From Gonapodya sp. JEL0774 (lineage: Eukaryota > Monoblepharomycota > Monoblepharidomycetes > Monoblepharidales > Gonapodyaceae): DNA of 64,000 bases. A program made the position numbers and the translations under genes. The notes below the pieces were generated by a model. That model saw only the letters and a list, made by a program, of their open reading frames with translations. It did not search any database and was not told where the DNA came from. Each line of letters starts with the position of its first letter. The stretch's first letter is position 1. Where the stretch lies: the NCBI GenBank assembly GCA_027604505.1, contig JADIIX010000124.1, positions 1 to 64,000 on the forward strand, written 5' to 3'. Of the stretch, positions 1-11,400 are shown piece after piece.

Positions 1-1391
1 GAACGAAATCATGGGTTTTAACGTGCCATCACGAGAAGGATGTGTTGACCAGGTGGCACTGGCCATGTGGAAGGCCTTCTTTGATGTTGAGAGATTTGAA
101 ACAGCCAACCACAAGTTTGCGTTGAGGTGCGTACGAATTTGGGTGATCACGTTTTGGAGTCATGGTAATCTTGACGATTGGTCATTCTTCCATCCACCCC
201 TTCACTACCAACAACTTCACTCAGCATTCGGTCAGATGGCACAAGTTTGCGGCTGCATATGCGGAAGCCCGTGGCGTCTGGAGTGCCGCTCAAATTGTCA
301 GAGTATTTGAAGAAACCTCCTGAGGAACGAAGCTTGGTTGGAAAGCGGGTGGGATCCTGTGATCCAGGTCGAGACCACACGACATTTCACGCATCAGTGG
401 ACGTCCCCGACAACCTCAAGATGCCTCGACCGTATCTCCGCACAAAAGACGATTCTGGATGGGATGCTGACTACAATAGTGGCTTCTCTACAAGGGAGTA
501 CTACGATCTCGCAGGTTTCACCTCCGCCAGGTGAGCCTATTGCTGGCATGTGGAGACTTGGAATTTTAAGCAAGTTTAAACTCAAAATGTTTGTACATTG
601 GCAGGAATCTCCGCCAAAAGTGGATGGACAACAACAAGGAGATACGGCGAATAAATAAGAACATGCCCTCCCCCAAAACTGCGGAACCAGCCAGCCTACA
701 CCTGTATCTCGTGTTTTTCCTGAATCATTTGGGGCAAATGCTTGACTTCTATAGTCAGCATTGTTGGAGAAAGTGAGTGAACGAGTCATGATTTTGTGAT
801 CACGCAACGAAATGGTGATCTTTTGAATTTATCGCTCCACCTTTCCCACGCAGGCTTCGATTCAAGTCCAAGATTGGCCAACAACGGGCCCTTTCAAAGC
901 TCGTCGAGCGATTTACCCAAGGAAGAAAGCCGTCCGATTGCATCATTGCATGGGGTGCCGCCTCGTTCAACCAGTCCAGTCCCGGACATCCTACGAGTCC
1001 CAACAAACTCATTCGTAGAATGTTTGTGTCTGCTGGAGTGTTGGTAGTACTTATCGATGAATTTCGGACAAGTCGGATCTGCTCTGTTTGCCATGAATAT
1101 TTTCCCAAGAACCAAGGGGTAAAACAGAAGCTATGGGGTGTGAGGTGAGTGGTTTTGAAAGTTCCAAGCTCATCTGCCAACTGGTTTTAGCACAATGTTA
1201 TATTTTGTATTCGTGTTTTGCACTCAAACTTCAACAGATCATGTTCAACTCCAAACTGTGGTGTCACTTGGAACCGCGACCTAAATGCCGCGAGGAACAT
1301 TCTCTATCTCTTCTTCTACGCAAACGCGCGCTTCATTGAGGGTGTCGACCGTCAGATCCAACCCGGCCACTTCAACCGAAGGAACAACTAA
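1..1391 (+). CDS. Fanzor (eukaryotic TnpB-like RNA-guided nuclease), 5' partial
   Basis: Spliced gene whose 5' end lies outside the window. I read exons 1-126, 225-530, 605-772, 854-1144 and 1238-1391; all four joins keep one frame and have GT..AG ends. The joined protein carries the Fanzor/TnpB RuvC core. RuvC-I is the DPGRD motif (Asp codon at 361). The conserved segment STREYYDLAG and a helical stretch ending LDFYSQHCWRKLRFK follow. IDEFRTSRICSVC holds the relocated RuvC-II Glu (codon about 1059) and the first zinc pair. CSTPNCGVTWNRDLNAARN holds the second zinc pair and the RuvC-III Asp (codon 1278). Upstream, ALSIRSDGTSLRL matches the strand just before RuvC-I. Family knowledge: Fanzors are OMEGA-type nucleases that use an RNA encoded in or just after the gene. 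All three acidic residues and four cysteines are present, so this copy may be active. Whether it is Fanzor1 or Fanzor2 is not certain; the motifs look more like Fanzor1. Confidence 0.9.
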
Positions 1392-1850
1392 ACTCTCGCA
1401 TCGACCTTCATTGTGGGTATCTTACTGTGTATTGTCCTTCTTTCAAAAGACTAACTGCGGTTTATTTAAGTTTTGATTTCATTATCTTTCTGTTCTCACA
1501 ATCCACATCCCAGATCTCCATCTCCTCAATCAATTTTCGAATTTCTTTTTTCGTCCACGGTATCTCTCCCAAACCATAGGGAGGTGCTTATGATCCTTCA
1601 GGTGAAGCACTTGGCTCGGTGGGGCCCCTTACTGGGTCCTGGCAGGTTGGTGTAGCTACTTAGGCAGTCTGGGATCCCTGGGCAGGTGAGATGACGGAGT
1701 GGCTCACCAACCTGGAGCAAAATCTGATGCTGGAAAGATACTAGTACAAGTAGTTGTGTGCGTTTAGTGTCTGTGCACCGGGTGCACAGACCTCCTACTG
1801 CCCTTGAAATACTTGTACATCTGTACTCTCGAATGAACTTTCCTCGCATA
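1392..1850 (+). other. Inverted-repeat-rich 3' flank of Fanzor (candidate guide-RNA region)
   Basis: No gene is visible here. The stretch is rich in inverted repeats. CAGGTTGGTG at 1643-1652 is the exact reverse complement of CACCAACCTG at 1705-1714, and GGGATCCC lies between them. GGGGCCCC lies just 5', near 1620. A near-perfect palindrome follows at 1769-1791. The place, directly after the stop codon, is where the guide RNA of Fanzor and TnpB elements lies in described cases. That this is such an RNA is inference; I cannot fold it or compare copies. Confidence 0.35.
1769..1791. repeat. 23-base perfect palindrome
   Basis: Two 11-base arms (GTCTGTGCACC and GGTGCACAGAC) are separated by one base. 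Such a site could be a protein-binding operator, an end structure of the mobile element, or an RNA hairpin. Its function is unknown. Confidence 0.8.
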
Positions 1851-1854
1851 ACAT

Positions 1855-2190
1855 AGAAATCATGCACACTCATTCGAAATAGATTGCTAGAGCTGCATTA
1901 CTTGATTTCTATTGTAAAAATATGAACTAAGCACATACACATGTGATAATCTACTGAGGGGATGTTTACAGGAACAAGTCAATCTACGATCCCGGTAGAT
2001 GGATGCGGAACGAGAGTTTAGTGAACGTTAGCCGTTGCAGGAGGGCCCTGCAACGTTGCCCGGGGACCACCACGGGGAGGTGTTCACTGCGGTTCAGAGG
2101 ACATTGAGACACAAACGACGAAGAAAGGGAGGAAGAACTCATGGGCCACGAAGGCAAACTCACCTATAGGTCCCCATTATATAAATTTCA
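1855..2190 (+). repeat. Dispersed element, left copy part 1 (inverse of about 37600-37935)
   Basis: Reading plus-strand here against the reverse complement of 37600-37935 gives long matching blocks with scattered differences. Examples are GATTTCTATT, GGAACAAGTCAATCT, CGTTGCAGGAGGGCCCTGC, TTGCCCGGGGACCACCAC, GACGAAGAAAGGGAGGAAG and CACCTATAGGTCCCCAT. The other half of the same unit lies at 4240-4815. The intervening 2.05 kb is absent from the right copy, so it is an insertion here or a deletion there. Both copies look decayed and I recognise no transposase or reverse transcriptase in them. Confidence 0.8.
2033..2055. repeat. 9-bp stem hairpin inside the dispersed element
   Basis: The arms CGTTGCAGG and CCTGCAACG flank a 5-base loop. 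The identical hairpin occurs in the inverse copy at 37747-37769, so it is fixed in the element. Confidence 0.8.
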
Positions 2191-4239
2191 TTCCAACTCG
2201 ATTCATCAGCCATCTTCGCACCATTTGCCTACATACGATACCCCCCCGGACGTCGCATAGCCCGCAGGCGACCACGCGTCGTCCTGGGCACACCAACCCA
2301 CTCCCTGGGTAAACCCATATCTGAGGAGTGGGCGGAGGGCTTTCATCGGAGAGTTGGGATTGACCGAGCAGGAACCGTCCACTATGCGCATCGTTCTGCT
2401 CCACGCTGGCGTAGTTGATGCACGAGCGACTTGGGGTTGCCCCCAAGAACAACATGGCCGAAACCATGATGCCACGTTCACAGGGGATGGCACGCACAAG
2501 GACGAATCCAAGCTTGTGTTCCTCCGCTGGCTACTGGTCGCACCACCTTGTCCGGCACGCACTGGCGTGTAGGCTAGGCTCTAAAAGCAAAATCGAAGGA
2601 TGGCGTCAATTGAGAATGAGAACGATGCCATCAAAAGGGTTTGCCGGCGACTCACGCGACATGACGGCTGGATTGGTGAGTGGGTGTCGATTTCATGGTC
2701 GAAAAGTTTGGGAGCAACGAATTCAGGTTGGCCTTTTATATGCCTTCGAGGGTGCAGCAAAGTGTGCACTGCGCATGGGTCGCAGCTCCTTTGCCACGAA
2801 AATGTGCCGCAGCACAATCGGCATACACAAGCCTTGCCCCGAAGATGCCGGTATCACGTCCTCGGAACGCGTAGAGGTGCAATCAAATTATTGATGGGAC
2901 GCTCTGGCAGATTCTTGGCTGGCGAACCGAACGATGTCTTCATTTCCTCGATTGAACGCTTCATTGTCAACAAAACGCATATGCAAGTTTCCATTTAGGT
3001 TTTGCTTGTACCTTTCGAACAAGCAGGCTTCAAAAGAGGTTCCGGTTGTCCAGCTCGACGAAAGGGGCGGCCCAGAGCCACGTGAAGGCCCAGAATAGCA
3101 CGAATAATCAACAATCAGCTCAATCAAAGAGATTCTTCACGCGCGTGAACAGAAGACTCCCTGGTTTTATCCACCTCCTGCTTCGTTCCATCGTCGGGAC
3201 CGTCCGCCCAGACACTAAAGACCCGAGTGTACGCCCGAAACCTGCAAATGTGTCTCGTACGAATGTAAGCGGGGCGTTTGAGACGACCCGGCTGTGGTGA
3301 AGAGCGTCCCCTGAGCTCGTGTTGGGCGCCTTCCACCCAGCGTCACAGACGTGATCCATTCTGCCTCACACTGCGTTGGACCGCGTTCCAGCTCCACTCG
3401 AGGTCGGTACGAAGTCAATTCCAGGAGAAATACTGCGCAAATCGACTGTGAAAGACTGTTTGGCAAGTGGCAACACACGTCATCCTTGCACTGAGGCTCC
3501 CAAGATACACACTGGTCAGTGTATTCACACGCCACCACCGCATCCCACGTAAACAAAAGATCGATTGTTTCTTTTCAACATCCAGGTTCTTCCATCTCAC
3601 TCACGCGGGGCCGTTCCCCACTCCTTTCCACACTTTCCGTCGTCCTCTGCAAGCCCTGGCATGTCGCATCCGCACATGTTTTTTACTCAATCCATCAGTG
3701 ACTGGTCATAACTGATCGGACTATTACGGAGAGGACCGCTTCGTGCCGTTCAGAGAACGTCTTCCGAGTCATGTACATATCTCTACCATTATTGACGCAA
3801 ACTGATAGTGGCATATTCAGCCTCCTCAGTGCACTTCCAATGTGTGACTTCCATCATTCGTTACACCTTTATAATTCCAAAACCGGGACAGATGGCATGG
3901 GATGTTCGGAATTGCGAATGGGGGGGACGGAAGGGGCTCGTCATGCCGACGTGCCGGCCGGACAGCTCCGTTCGGTAGCTGTGGAGCTGTAGAGCGATAA
4001 ATAATTCCGTTGCAAGTGATTGTAGTGGTGTTGGTGGGAGCACAGATCGCTGCTTGTTGTTACCATTATTCGTGGCGAGTATGTTGACCAGGCAAAATTG
4101 GTGCCTGCACGCGGTTGTTTGGTCACAGTGGAACATTCCCGCAAAGCTCGCGCTTTTAATTTGGGGTTTATCTTGAGGTGGAGGTTCAAATTGTGAGCAT
4201 GGGAGTACAATTTTCGTTTTCGTATCTCTCTCGCGCTCC
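2191..4239. other. Interposed DNA without a recognisable gene
   Basis: Open frames of 70 to 160 codons exist on both strands (for example minus 2206-2562 and plus 2415-2894), but none shows a domain, codon pattern or splice framework that I recognise. The block separates two halves of the dispersed element and is missing from its other copy. It is probably a decayed insertion. Confidence 0.5.
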
Positions 4240-4815
4240 TCAATCTTGTACTAATAAATCATCTGCACAGTGCGGTCTCAACTGTTTCATCACATCCGCG
4301 GTAGCCTTATGGACTGTATCCACATCGTTAGCGTACACGCTCATGTGGTGGATGAGGAACAGAACCCAAACCAGTTTTAAATCAGCGTGTTCGACCGAGA
4401 CAAGCGTTACCCTGAACCAAACTCCGTGAGCGAAAACGATCCGTGAGCATAGGGTCACCATCCAACAGCAGAACATGTACTCTCGAGACTAGTTCCCCTT
4501 TTGGGGCCCGGATTCTCTCGCAATCGTAAAATGAGGTTGGATTACGGGCAGCAACTTTCCGGAGCGCAATCTAGACGGGGTCCGTCTCTGCCCCTCCTCC
4601 GTAGCGTTGGATTGCTGGTTGCCAACTCAAGAAGCACCGGACTTCTAAACCGGGCATGCCGGGTGGATTGTCTTAGATCCTGTCCCGGACTCACTGAAAT
4701 CACCAAGCAAAGCGGATTATAGACAGTGCATGATCTGGCCCCGATGCATGATTAGATGAAAAGCATGGGATTCAGTTTGTGAGACTGTCTTGGAAATGTT
4801 CCTCGTTCTGAGTCC
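4240..4815 (-). repeat. Dispersed element, left copy part 2 (inverse of about 37170-37620)
   Basis: The minus strand matches plus-strand 37170-37620. Shared blocks include AACGAGGAACA, CCAAGACAGTCTC, ATGCTCACGGATCG, CTCATCCAC and ACAGTCCATAAG. The translated matches LCSRI and HxMSxY...DVDxVHK are kept in both, which hints at an old coding sequence. About 190 bases at 4530-4720 have no counterpart in the right copy. The frames are broken by stops. Confidence 0.7.
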
Positions 4816-4819
4816 GTCC

Positions 4820-5000
4820 AGAGAGGACAGGGGGTGTGTTGCACAAGCAGTCGGAGATTATTGTCCACAGGCTGGTAGCCAAAGAACCCAAGCCCTGTCA
4901 GGCGACGCAAAAGGAAAACGAATTTAGAGGCTGACCAGTTGCAAAACGCCTGGAAGGATCTTTGGCGATGCATTTCTTAGATGACGAATCCCCAAGTTGC
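4820..5000 (-). repeat. Repeat shared with 13690-13840
   Basis: On the minus strand this segment and the region upstream of the large kinase gene share CGCCAAAGATCCTTCCAGG, CTAAAT(T/C)(T/C)GTTTTCCTT, GCGTCGCCTRACAGGGC and the block around GCCTGTGGACAA. Differences are mostly small gaps. It is either a short mobile element or an old duplication of that 5' region. Confidence 0.75.
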
Positions 5001-6073
5001 TGTACCGCGCCACTTTGGTAAAACATATCAGTGAAGGCCGGTCCCATCCTCAACTTCTGCAGAACCACACTGCACTCAACCACGGCCTATGACAATTTTG
5101 TGATGAAGATGTCGTCGACATGTATTGATGTTTTTTCCTCACAATGTCAGGACCAACCAACAGGTACGCCCAAACATTCGTTGTGGGTCGAGAAGAGACA
5201 TGTCATCTTCCCGTGAATTTCAAGTTCGGGGAGCAAGTCTCAATCAGATTATAGCTCAATTACTATTGTTTGGCTCTCATGCCCATCTCCTAAGATTCCT
5301 CCTGGAGGTTATACCAAGCCACTTCCCGGATTGCTTGTTAGATCTGGTCCCGGACTCGCAAACACTTGGGATTTTTGGGAGACTCAGCTGTGAGGTTTTT
5401 TCTATGCTCGCACGATGGTCCACTGATCAGTTACACCACAATCCCCAATTCAGCTTGGAAGATCACGTGATTTGGGGGAGCGGATGGGATAATGTGAGAA
5501 TTAGACAAACAATTATTTAAGATTGCCCTTCTTTGATTTCTGTACAGATTAGCATCGGTGGATTACTTTTCTTTGTTTCACTGCAGATTCCCTATACTCT
5601 CTTGGTGGAAGTGATCATCCAGAAGTACTCGTTGACAGCGCAAGTTTGACGCAGTGCTTCACTGCACCGTTGATGCCTTTGATTGAGGACTAACTCTACC
5701 GAGATGACCAGGAGTATATGATAGCAATAGCGATCTGTTAGTGCCGGTGTCCAAAATAGCTAATAGTAACTGGACGATGCGTTAAGAACCTCAGAGCTCA
5801 GAGGCTGGGCAATGATCAATGACTGTTTCTGGCATAGTGTATATGTTAAACTTACTTCTTGATTTTCGTTATGCGTGAGGAAAGGTGGTGGTGGCAAATC
5901 TGTTTGATGAGAGTGTGCATCTGTTCCAACCAGTTCGAGACCTCGCCGCTGACAGCAACCGCCGGACTTCACAACAGCAACAAGCTTTCCTCTCACGAAT
6001 TCAAGCGTGCTTCTTCTCCTTTCGCCACCCTTATAGCATTCTCAACATCACTTGTTCACCCGAGCTCTGCTAA
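5001..6073. other. Intergenic, no gene seen
   Basis: One 131-codon frame at 5125-5520 has no recognisable feature. A short block near 5325-5350 (GATTGCTTGTTAGATC..GTCCCGGACTC) resembles 4660-4690, which again suggests repeat debris. The last few hundred bases should include the promoter of the gene starting at 6074. Confidence 0.4.
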
Positions 6074-8168
6074 ATGTCCAACACGACCCTTACAACCGCT
6101 GGAATGGAGATGCCGCCGAGGGAGAACGCCGATTCTGTGAAGTCCTCGGGAGATATTTTCTACGAACTCTATGAGAAACAGACCACGCTCGTGCGGCAGC
6201 TTCGTTGCCTTGACAGGGTGAGAAACTTTGCGTCCATCATGGGGGATTCTTCTTGAACTCTGTTGTCGTCTTGTTTGTGATGCAGGCATGTAGTCACATC
6301 CCAGAGGGGGCTCAAAGGCTCGACATATCCACTGACGTAGTGAGAATTCTCATCGTCTCGGCAGAGCGGAAACAAGTAACATGTATTCACGAAAGCATCC
6401 TTAACGCAATCGGATACTTCGCGACATTCCGGGATAGCTTGGATGCTTCCATTTCCGCAGAGATCATGGACTACATAGCCGACTTGGTGAGCAGTCCGGT
6501 CCTTTGTCTCGCATGATACGCTCTCACTGAAATAACGAGGGGTAGGCGAAACCCTTGGTCGTATACAAAAATTTTCAGGGGCATTGCTACGACGCCGTAC
6601 AATTTATCGAGAAGGAGAAAGCCAAATCGAAGTCCACAACGTGCAAAGAGCTTCTCGTGAGTCATTTCCAACGTCAACAATTGATACCGTCTTCATCTGC
6701 AATCTACAATCCCGCAGATACAAATTGACCTGACCCTTCCGCCAAATGAGGGGCTCACGACATTGTTGGGGGCCTCAGGTAAGTTCATGGTGGTGGTGGT
6801 AAGTATATGGCACCGTTGTTTGAATTCTCTCGGGTCACCAGGGCGGTGGCTTCCCAACGCTCAAGCGATAACCAAAAAAGTCAATTACAAATCTGCGGAG
6901 ACATTCAAAATTATCACTGACGCGATCTTTCACCCATCGAATGAATTTGTCCTGGACTTTACTGCTGCTCCGACACTGAGTGTGGAACTTTCGAATTTTA
7001 TTGTGGCCAGAGTTGCGCGGAGTGACATGCTGGCTGCCGCAAAGATCCACATTGGTCAAAATATTGTCAATATCATCGCAACGAAGCTTACCGAGCCATT
7101 TGCTCGGGCTGACTGCCCTCAAATCCTGAAAGCTTTAGCTCTTGACATTCGGGGACTCATATCCAGCGGGTCTTTTTATGGCTCCGACGGTGATAGTCTA
7201 CAATACTTAACGGGGGTTCTGAATTCTATTTTGAGCGGGAGCGACTTGTTGCGTGAGGAGAAGTACCTTCCTCAACCAATCAGCATCCCGCACTTCTCAC
7301 GGATCAGGAGTTTGCTGTTACCAATTGTGAACAAAAGCATGAGACAGCGTTTGAGTGAGCTTAACAAAAGCGCTCAGAATTTGACAAGTACGTTCAGAAT
7401 GTGATGAAGGGGTCTCCTCCATTTTTCTTCTCTGCTCATAAGTCAAGCAATTAGATCGAACAGCAGAAATGAATATTGAGACACATGATTTACTTGGACA
7501 AAATACAAACGAGATAATTGAAGTCGTGAATGAAGCCCAACAAGTGATCAGGAGAGAGCTGCCGACGTGGTACGATCCAACTCTCAATGACTTCTTCAAA
7601 TAGTATTTCTTTAACATGCCTTAACTTTCAGGCTCAGGGACTTTGTCGAGAACACAACAAAAGATACCCATGCGTTTGCGCGTTTGATTCTGACGCATCA
7701 TTCACAACCAGGTCACTGTCCAACACTGCTTCCGACCAGCATATACACAAAAACACTCGTCGAAGTTATGTCAATCAAAGCTCCGCAAAATATTGTCGTG
7801 CCGAGTACCGGATCGTTTGCCATTGGTATTGTACCCTTGCATGACGTTGCCACTATGGCAGCGGATATCAAAGAAATGATAGATGAGCAAGGTGAGCAAG
7901 TGTTTTAGATGACCATCCAAATAGAGCAAATAATGCACCTCACCTTGAACATGTTCCGACAAAGGCTCCATCATCAACCAGATTCAAGATTGCATCTTGT
8001 CCGCCCGACGATATCAGATTTCATTGATCTATGAATTTTGCAAGTGGGCATCCTCCTTATGCAACGAGTAAGTTCAATGTCTTACTTTGGGAGTGGATTT
8101 GTATTCGAACACAACATATCTTTAGGCTCGTTGAGCGCGATCTGATAAATACAACAGAGACACCATAG
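6074..8168 (+). CDS. Uncharacterised intron-rich protein
   Basis: I do not recognise this gene. A consistent frame runs through about nine exons: 6074-6217, 6286-6486, 6579-6656, 6718-6778, 6842-7387, 7455 to about 7567, one starting just after the CAG near 7631 and ending 7891, one from 7975, and a last one of about 45 bases ending at 8168. Ends are GT..AG throughout. The start at 6074 is the first ATG of the frame. The product is roughly 500 residues, soluble, mostly helical by composition, with no signal peptide or membrane segment. The longest exon contains AAKIHIGQNIVNIIATKLTE. A late exon has PLHDVATMAADIKEMIDEQ. It converges on the large kinase gene, about 270 bases apart. The maintained frame across many introns argues that it is a functional gene. 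Confidence 0.7.
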
Positions 8169-8439
8169 CAACCTCGGTTGCATTGCGGAATCAAGAATTT
8201 CTGTTTGGATAAGCTCTCACAAATGCTCTTATGTATCAGCGGATAATAATAGAAGAAATATCACACGTGTTTGTCAACATAGAGAGTGAGCTCGAGGCGA
8301 TTTTATAAGTGTGAGACGCCCTGCAACAATAAGAATGTTTTGTATCTGATGAACACTATCGTGAATGCTCTAATGTATTAGCACTGACTGCCATGTGTAA
8401 CTGCAGCTTAGTAGTCCTGAATGACATTTCAAAATAAGA

Positions 8440-11400
8440 CTATAAACTAACACGAGAGAGATAATGTTCCTCCGATGGAAACCGAAATGTGAGTCCAGAA
8501 GAGGGCCGATTGGATAGCAATGGTATTTCAAGGTCAAGGCTTCCCGAGTTGTGACAAGCAGTGAAACGCTCATTTTCATGCTGTTCTATTGTCCCGGGAC
8601 TTTTCAGAAGTCCTCCATATGCTCTCATTTTCAGTCGTCTGAGTACCATTCCCCTTTGTAGCGAATACGGAATCTCCCCCATTTCGAAAAACGGGTCAGC
8701 TCCTCGGGCCAATTTTTCGGCAATCATGTTATATAGGTTGCGTCCAGCCGCATTGCGACTGTAATTGTACTCGAACATTCGAGGACATTGCCCGCGACAC
8801 TTTCCCATTCCAATAGACATCAGAAATTTAGAAGCGAGAGATTGGCTCTTATATGTAGCACTGTCGCAGTTGCTTGTCGATGTTGGTGATGTCGGTGGAA
8901 CTTGCAAAGCTCGCTCCAAAGCGGAACGAACCTCCGCTTCTGACCATCCTAAACTCTTGACCATCTTGCTCACAACGGCTGGTTCAATTTCTTGAACTTG
9001 GTGGAAGCTCCCAATAAAGTTGGTGGGTTCGCTCAGGTTATGCTTTACTCTGATATGCTTGGCCCACGATGAGGAGAGTGCGTCGGCAATGTTTGGGCGC
9101 TGATCAGCATCAAATTGCAGCATATCTTTGAGAAGTGCCGCAAGTTCCGGGGCAAGTCTTTTCTTGTCCATCAACAAGCATCTTCTTTTACAGACGGTAG
9201 GTGATAGACCACCATCTTCATTGGGGTTGCGGTATGCATGTTGCAGCTGGGCAACTGTCAATCCAAGAGAGTAAACATCGCTTTTCTGGGACACGAATGC
9301 AAAACGATTCCTGCATTCTGGAGCTTCGTACGCTCGGGTACCACCGAGAAATCGAACAGTGCCGTCTGACAGTGCTTGGAGGACTGTACCCCAATCGACC
9401 AACGTGGGCGTTCCATCCTCGCTCACCACATAATTTGCGGGCTTTACATCACCGTAATAGAATCCAAACATATGGACATTGTTGAGCCCAATAAAGAGTC
9501 GGTACAGCAACAGTTCAAAAATTGCATCAAACTTTCTCTTGCCCGAGGGGGAGCTTCGAGCTTGAACTCCAAGTGACTTCGCAAATTCAAGGGCAGTTAA
9601 ATCGCCTGCATGAGCAGTAACAATATAAAGAGAGTCCAGTGTCTGCACGACCTGCAGAGTTTCTGCTAGGTATTCCAATCCTGATAGAAGTAGACCGGTT
9701 TGTGCTTCTGCTACGTTTGGTGACAGTGTGAATTGGTCCCCAGTTGTCTTCTTGATGACTACGAAGCGGCCGCTCTTCTTATCTTGCGCTTTCCAGACTT
9801 CAATTGACTGTCCACCGGCCACCAGCGGAGAGAAGTTTTCATAATCGGCGGCAAATATGTCCTGAGCCGTCATTCCAGAGTTCTTCACATAGACAAATAC
9901 TTGATCTCTGTGATCGCGTTGAGAGTCTAACTTCTCAGAAATCGCTTGCGGCTCGTAAGAAGACTCTTCGTTTGTGATTTTGGCTTGGCCTGAAAAGTAC
10001 AAACATTCGTATTGGGATGCATGGTCTCGAATCAGACGATGTGGAATCACCCACTATTTAAACATGAGGTCTTCACATTTGTCAATGAAGTCTACAATGC
10101 AATATGAATGAGGATTTAGGACGGCGCACATGAAAAGGGAGGTATTAAAACAAGTATGATGCTCACGTCAACGATTGTGTCAACGATGCAATCACTGTTG
10201 TTGCTGCCAGTTACAAAGGAACGACATGACACATAAGTCTCATCCATCTTGCAGTTCATGTCGACAAATGGCGAAATTGACTTCGATCGGGGAATGTGTG
10301 TGTTTTGATCACCGATTGTGCAAGAAATCGAATATGATGTTTCGGTGAGCGTTTTTCTATCATAAGATGGAGCAATGCTCTCCACGTCCGATTTCATTAC
10401 GAGTGATGGGCTTGCAATTTCCGCACAGGATTTCTGTAAGGAGATGACGAGACTTAGACGGCGTGACGATAGGAACTGGTGACGGCATACGAACACGTAC
10501 GATCTTATGGGGGTCAGGCCCCAACGTGGAATTGATTCCAGCTATTATCTCCGAAAGTTCCTCTGTTTTGTTCGAGATTTGCAAGTTTTCCCCCGAAACA
10601 GAATCTTTTGAGAAAATTCTGCCTCCTTTCTCCACGTCGCCCGTGAATGTCTTAACAGCTTCAGTGGGAAGCTATGGGTGCAGAAGAAATGATGTCATTT
10701 GACTTCTGAATGAACGAAAACTCCAGATAGCGTACAGAACCACTCACTGCCAAAGCATCTGTGTCCACCGTCAACAAAATGCCTGCATGTCTTGCGCTTT
10801 CATTCAGGTGCCAAGCTTCCTTCCCAATTAGAATATCCGAACTTCCCATGACGGAGTAAGTGGCATCCGTCGATACCTCGATGAACCCGCAAGAATGAGA
10901 GCCGCCCAATGGCAAGTGTACGGGTGAATGCTCACCTCAGTAGCAATATCTTCGCATTCTGATTTCATACCATTCCCCGGCTGACATTTACTGTCTTCAA
11001 GTGGATCTTCGAAGACAATCTATGCACACACAATCAGCGTGGTACCGATAGAGCGTATCAATCTCAACATACGATTTTGGTCTCTTCTCTGCTGTCAAGT
11101 TCCTGAACTTGATCCCTAGGACCGTGGTTGCGGTTATCGCACGTCGTCTTCAGAGACAAGATGAGTTATCTCTAAACATTTAGATCGAGCGACCGAACAT
11201 TACCCTACCTCTCCAAGATGACTGCTGGATCTCCGCAATATTCTCGTTCCCTTAACGCCTTTCTCAATTTCTTTCTCACTGTCAACGCCAACCTTCGGGT
11301 TTGATCGAAGATGAGCCTTGAATTTCAACACAGAAGATAGCAAGCTCACCTGCATGGAGTCCATGGTGTAGCCACCTTCAACGATTTTGCGTACATACTC

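Noticed and set aside
1473-1655. Possible extra Fanzor exon after the stop
   Set aside because: The stop at 1389-1391 follows the RuvC-III motif at the usual distance and the later frame has no Fanzor similarity.
2206-2562. 119-codon minus frame in the gene-poor region
   Set aside because: Two other frames over the same bases are equally open on that strand, so there is no evidence for which, if any, is coding.
2694-2743. TATA-like box (TATAAAAGG on the minus strand, 2732-2743) followed by an ATG at 2696
   Set aside because: The frame after the ATG stops after 14 codons and no splice path to a longer protein was found.
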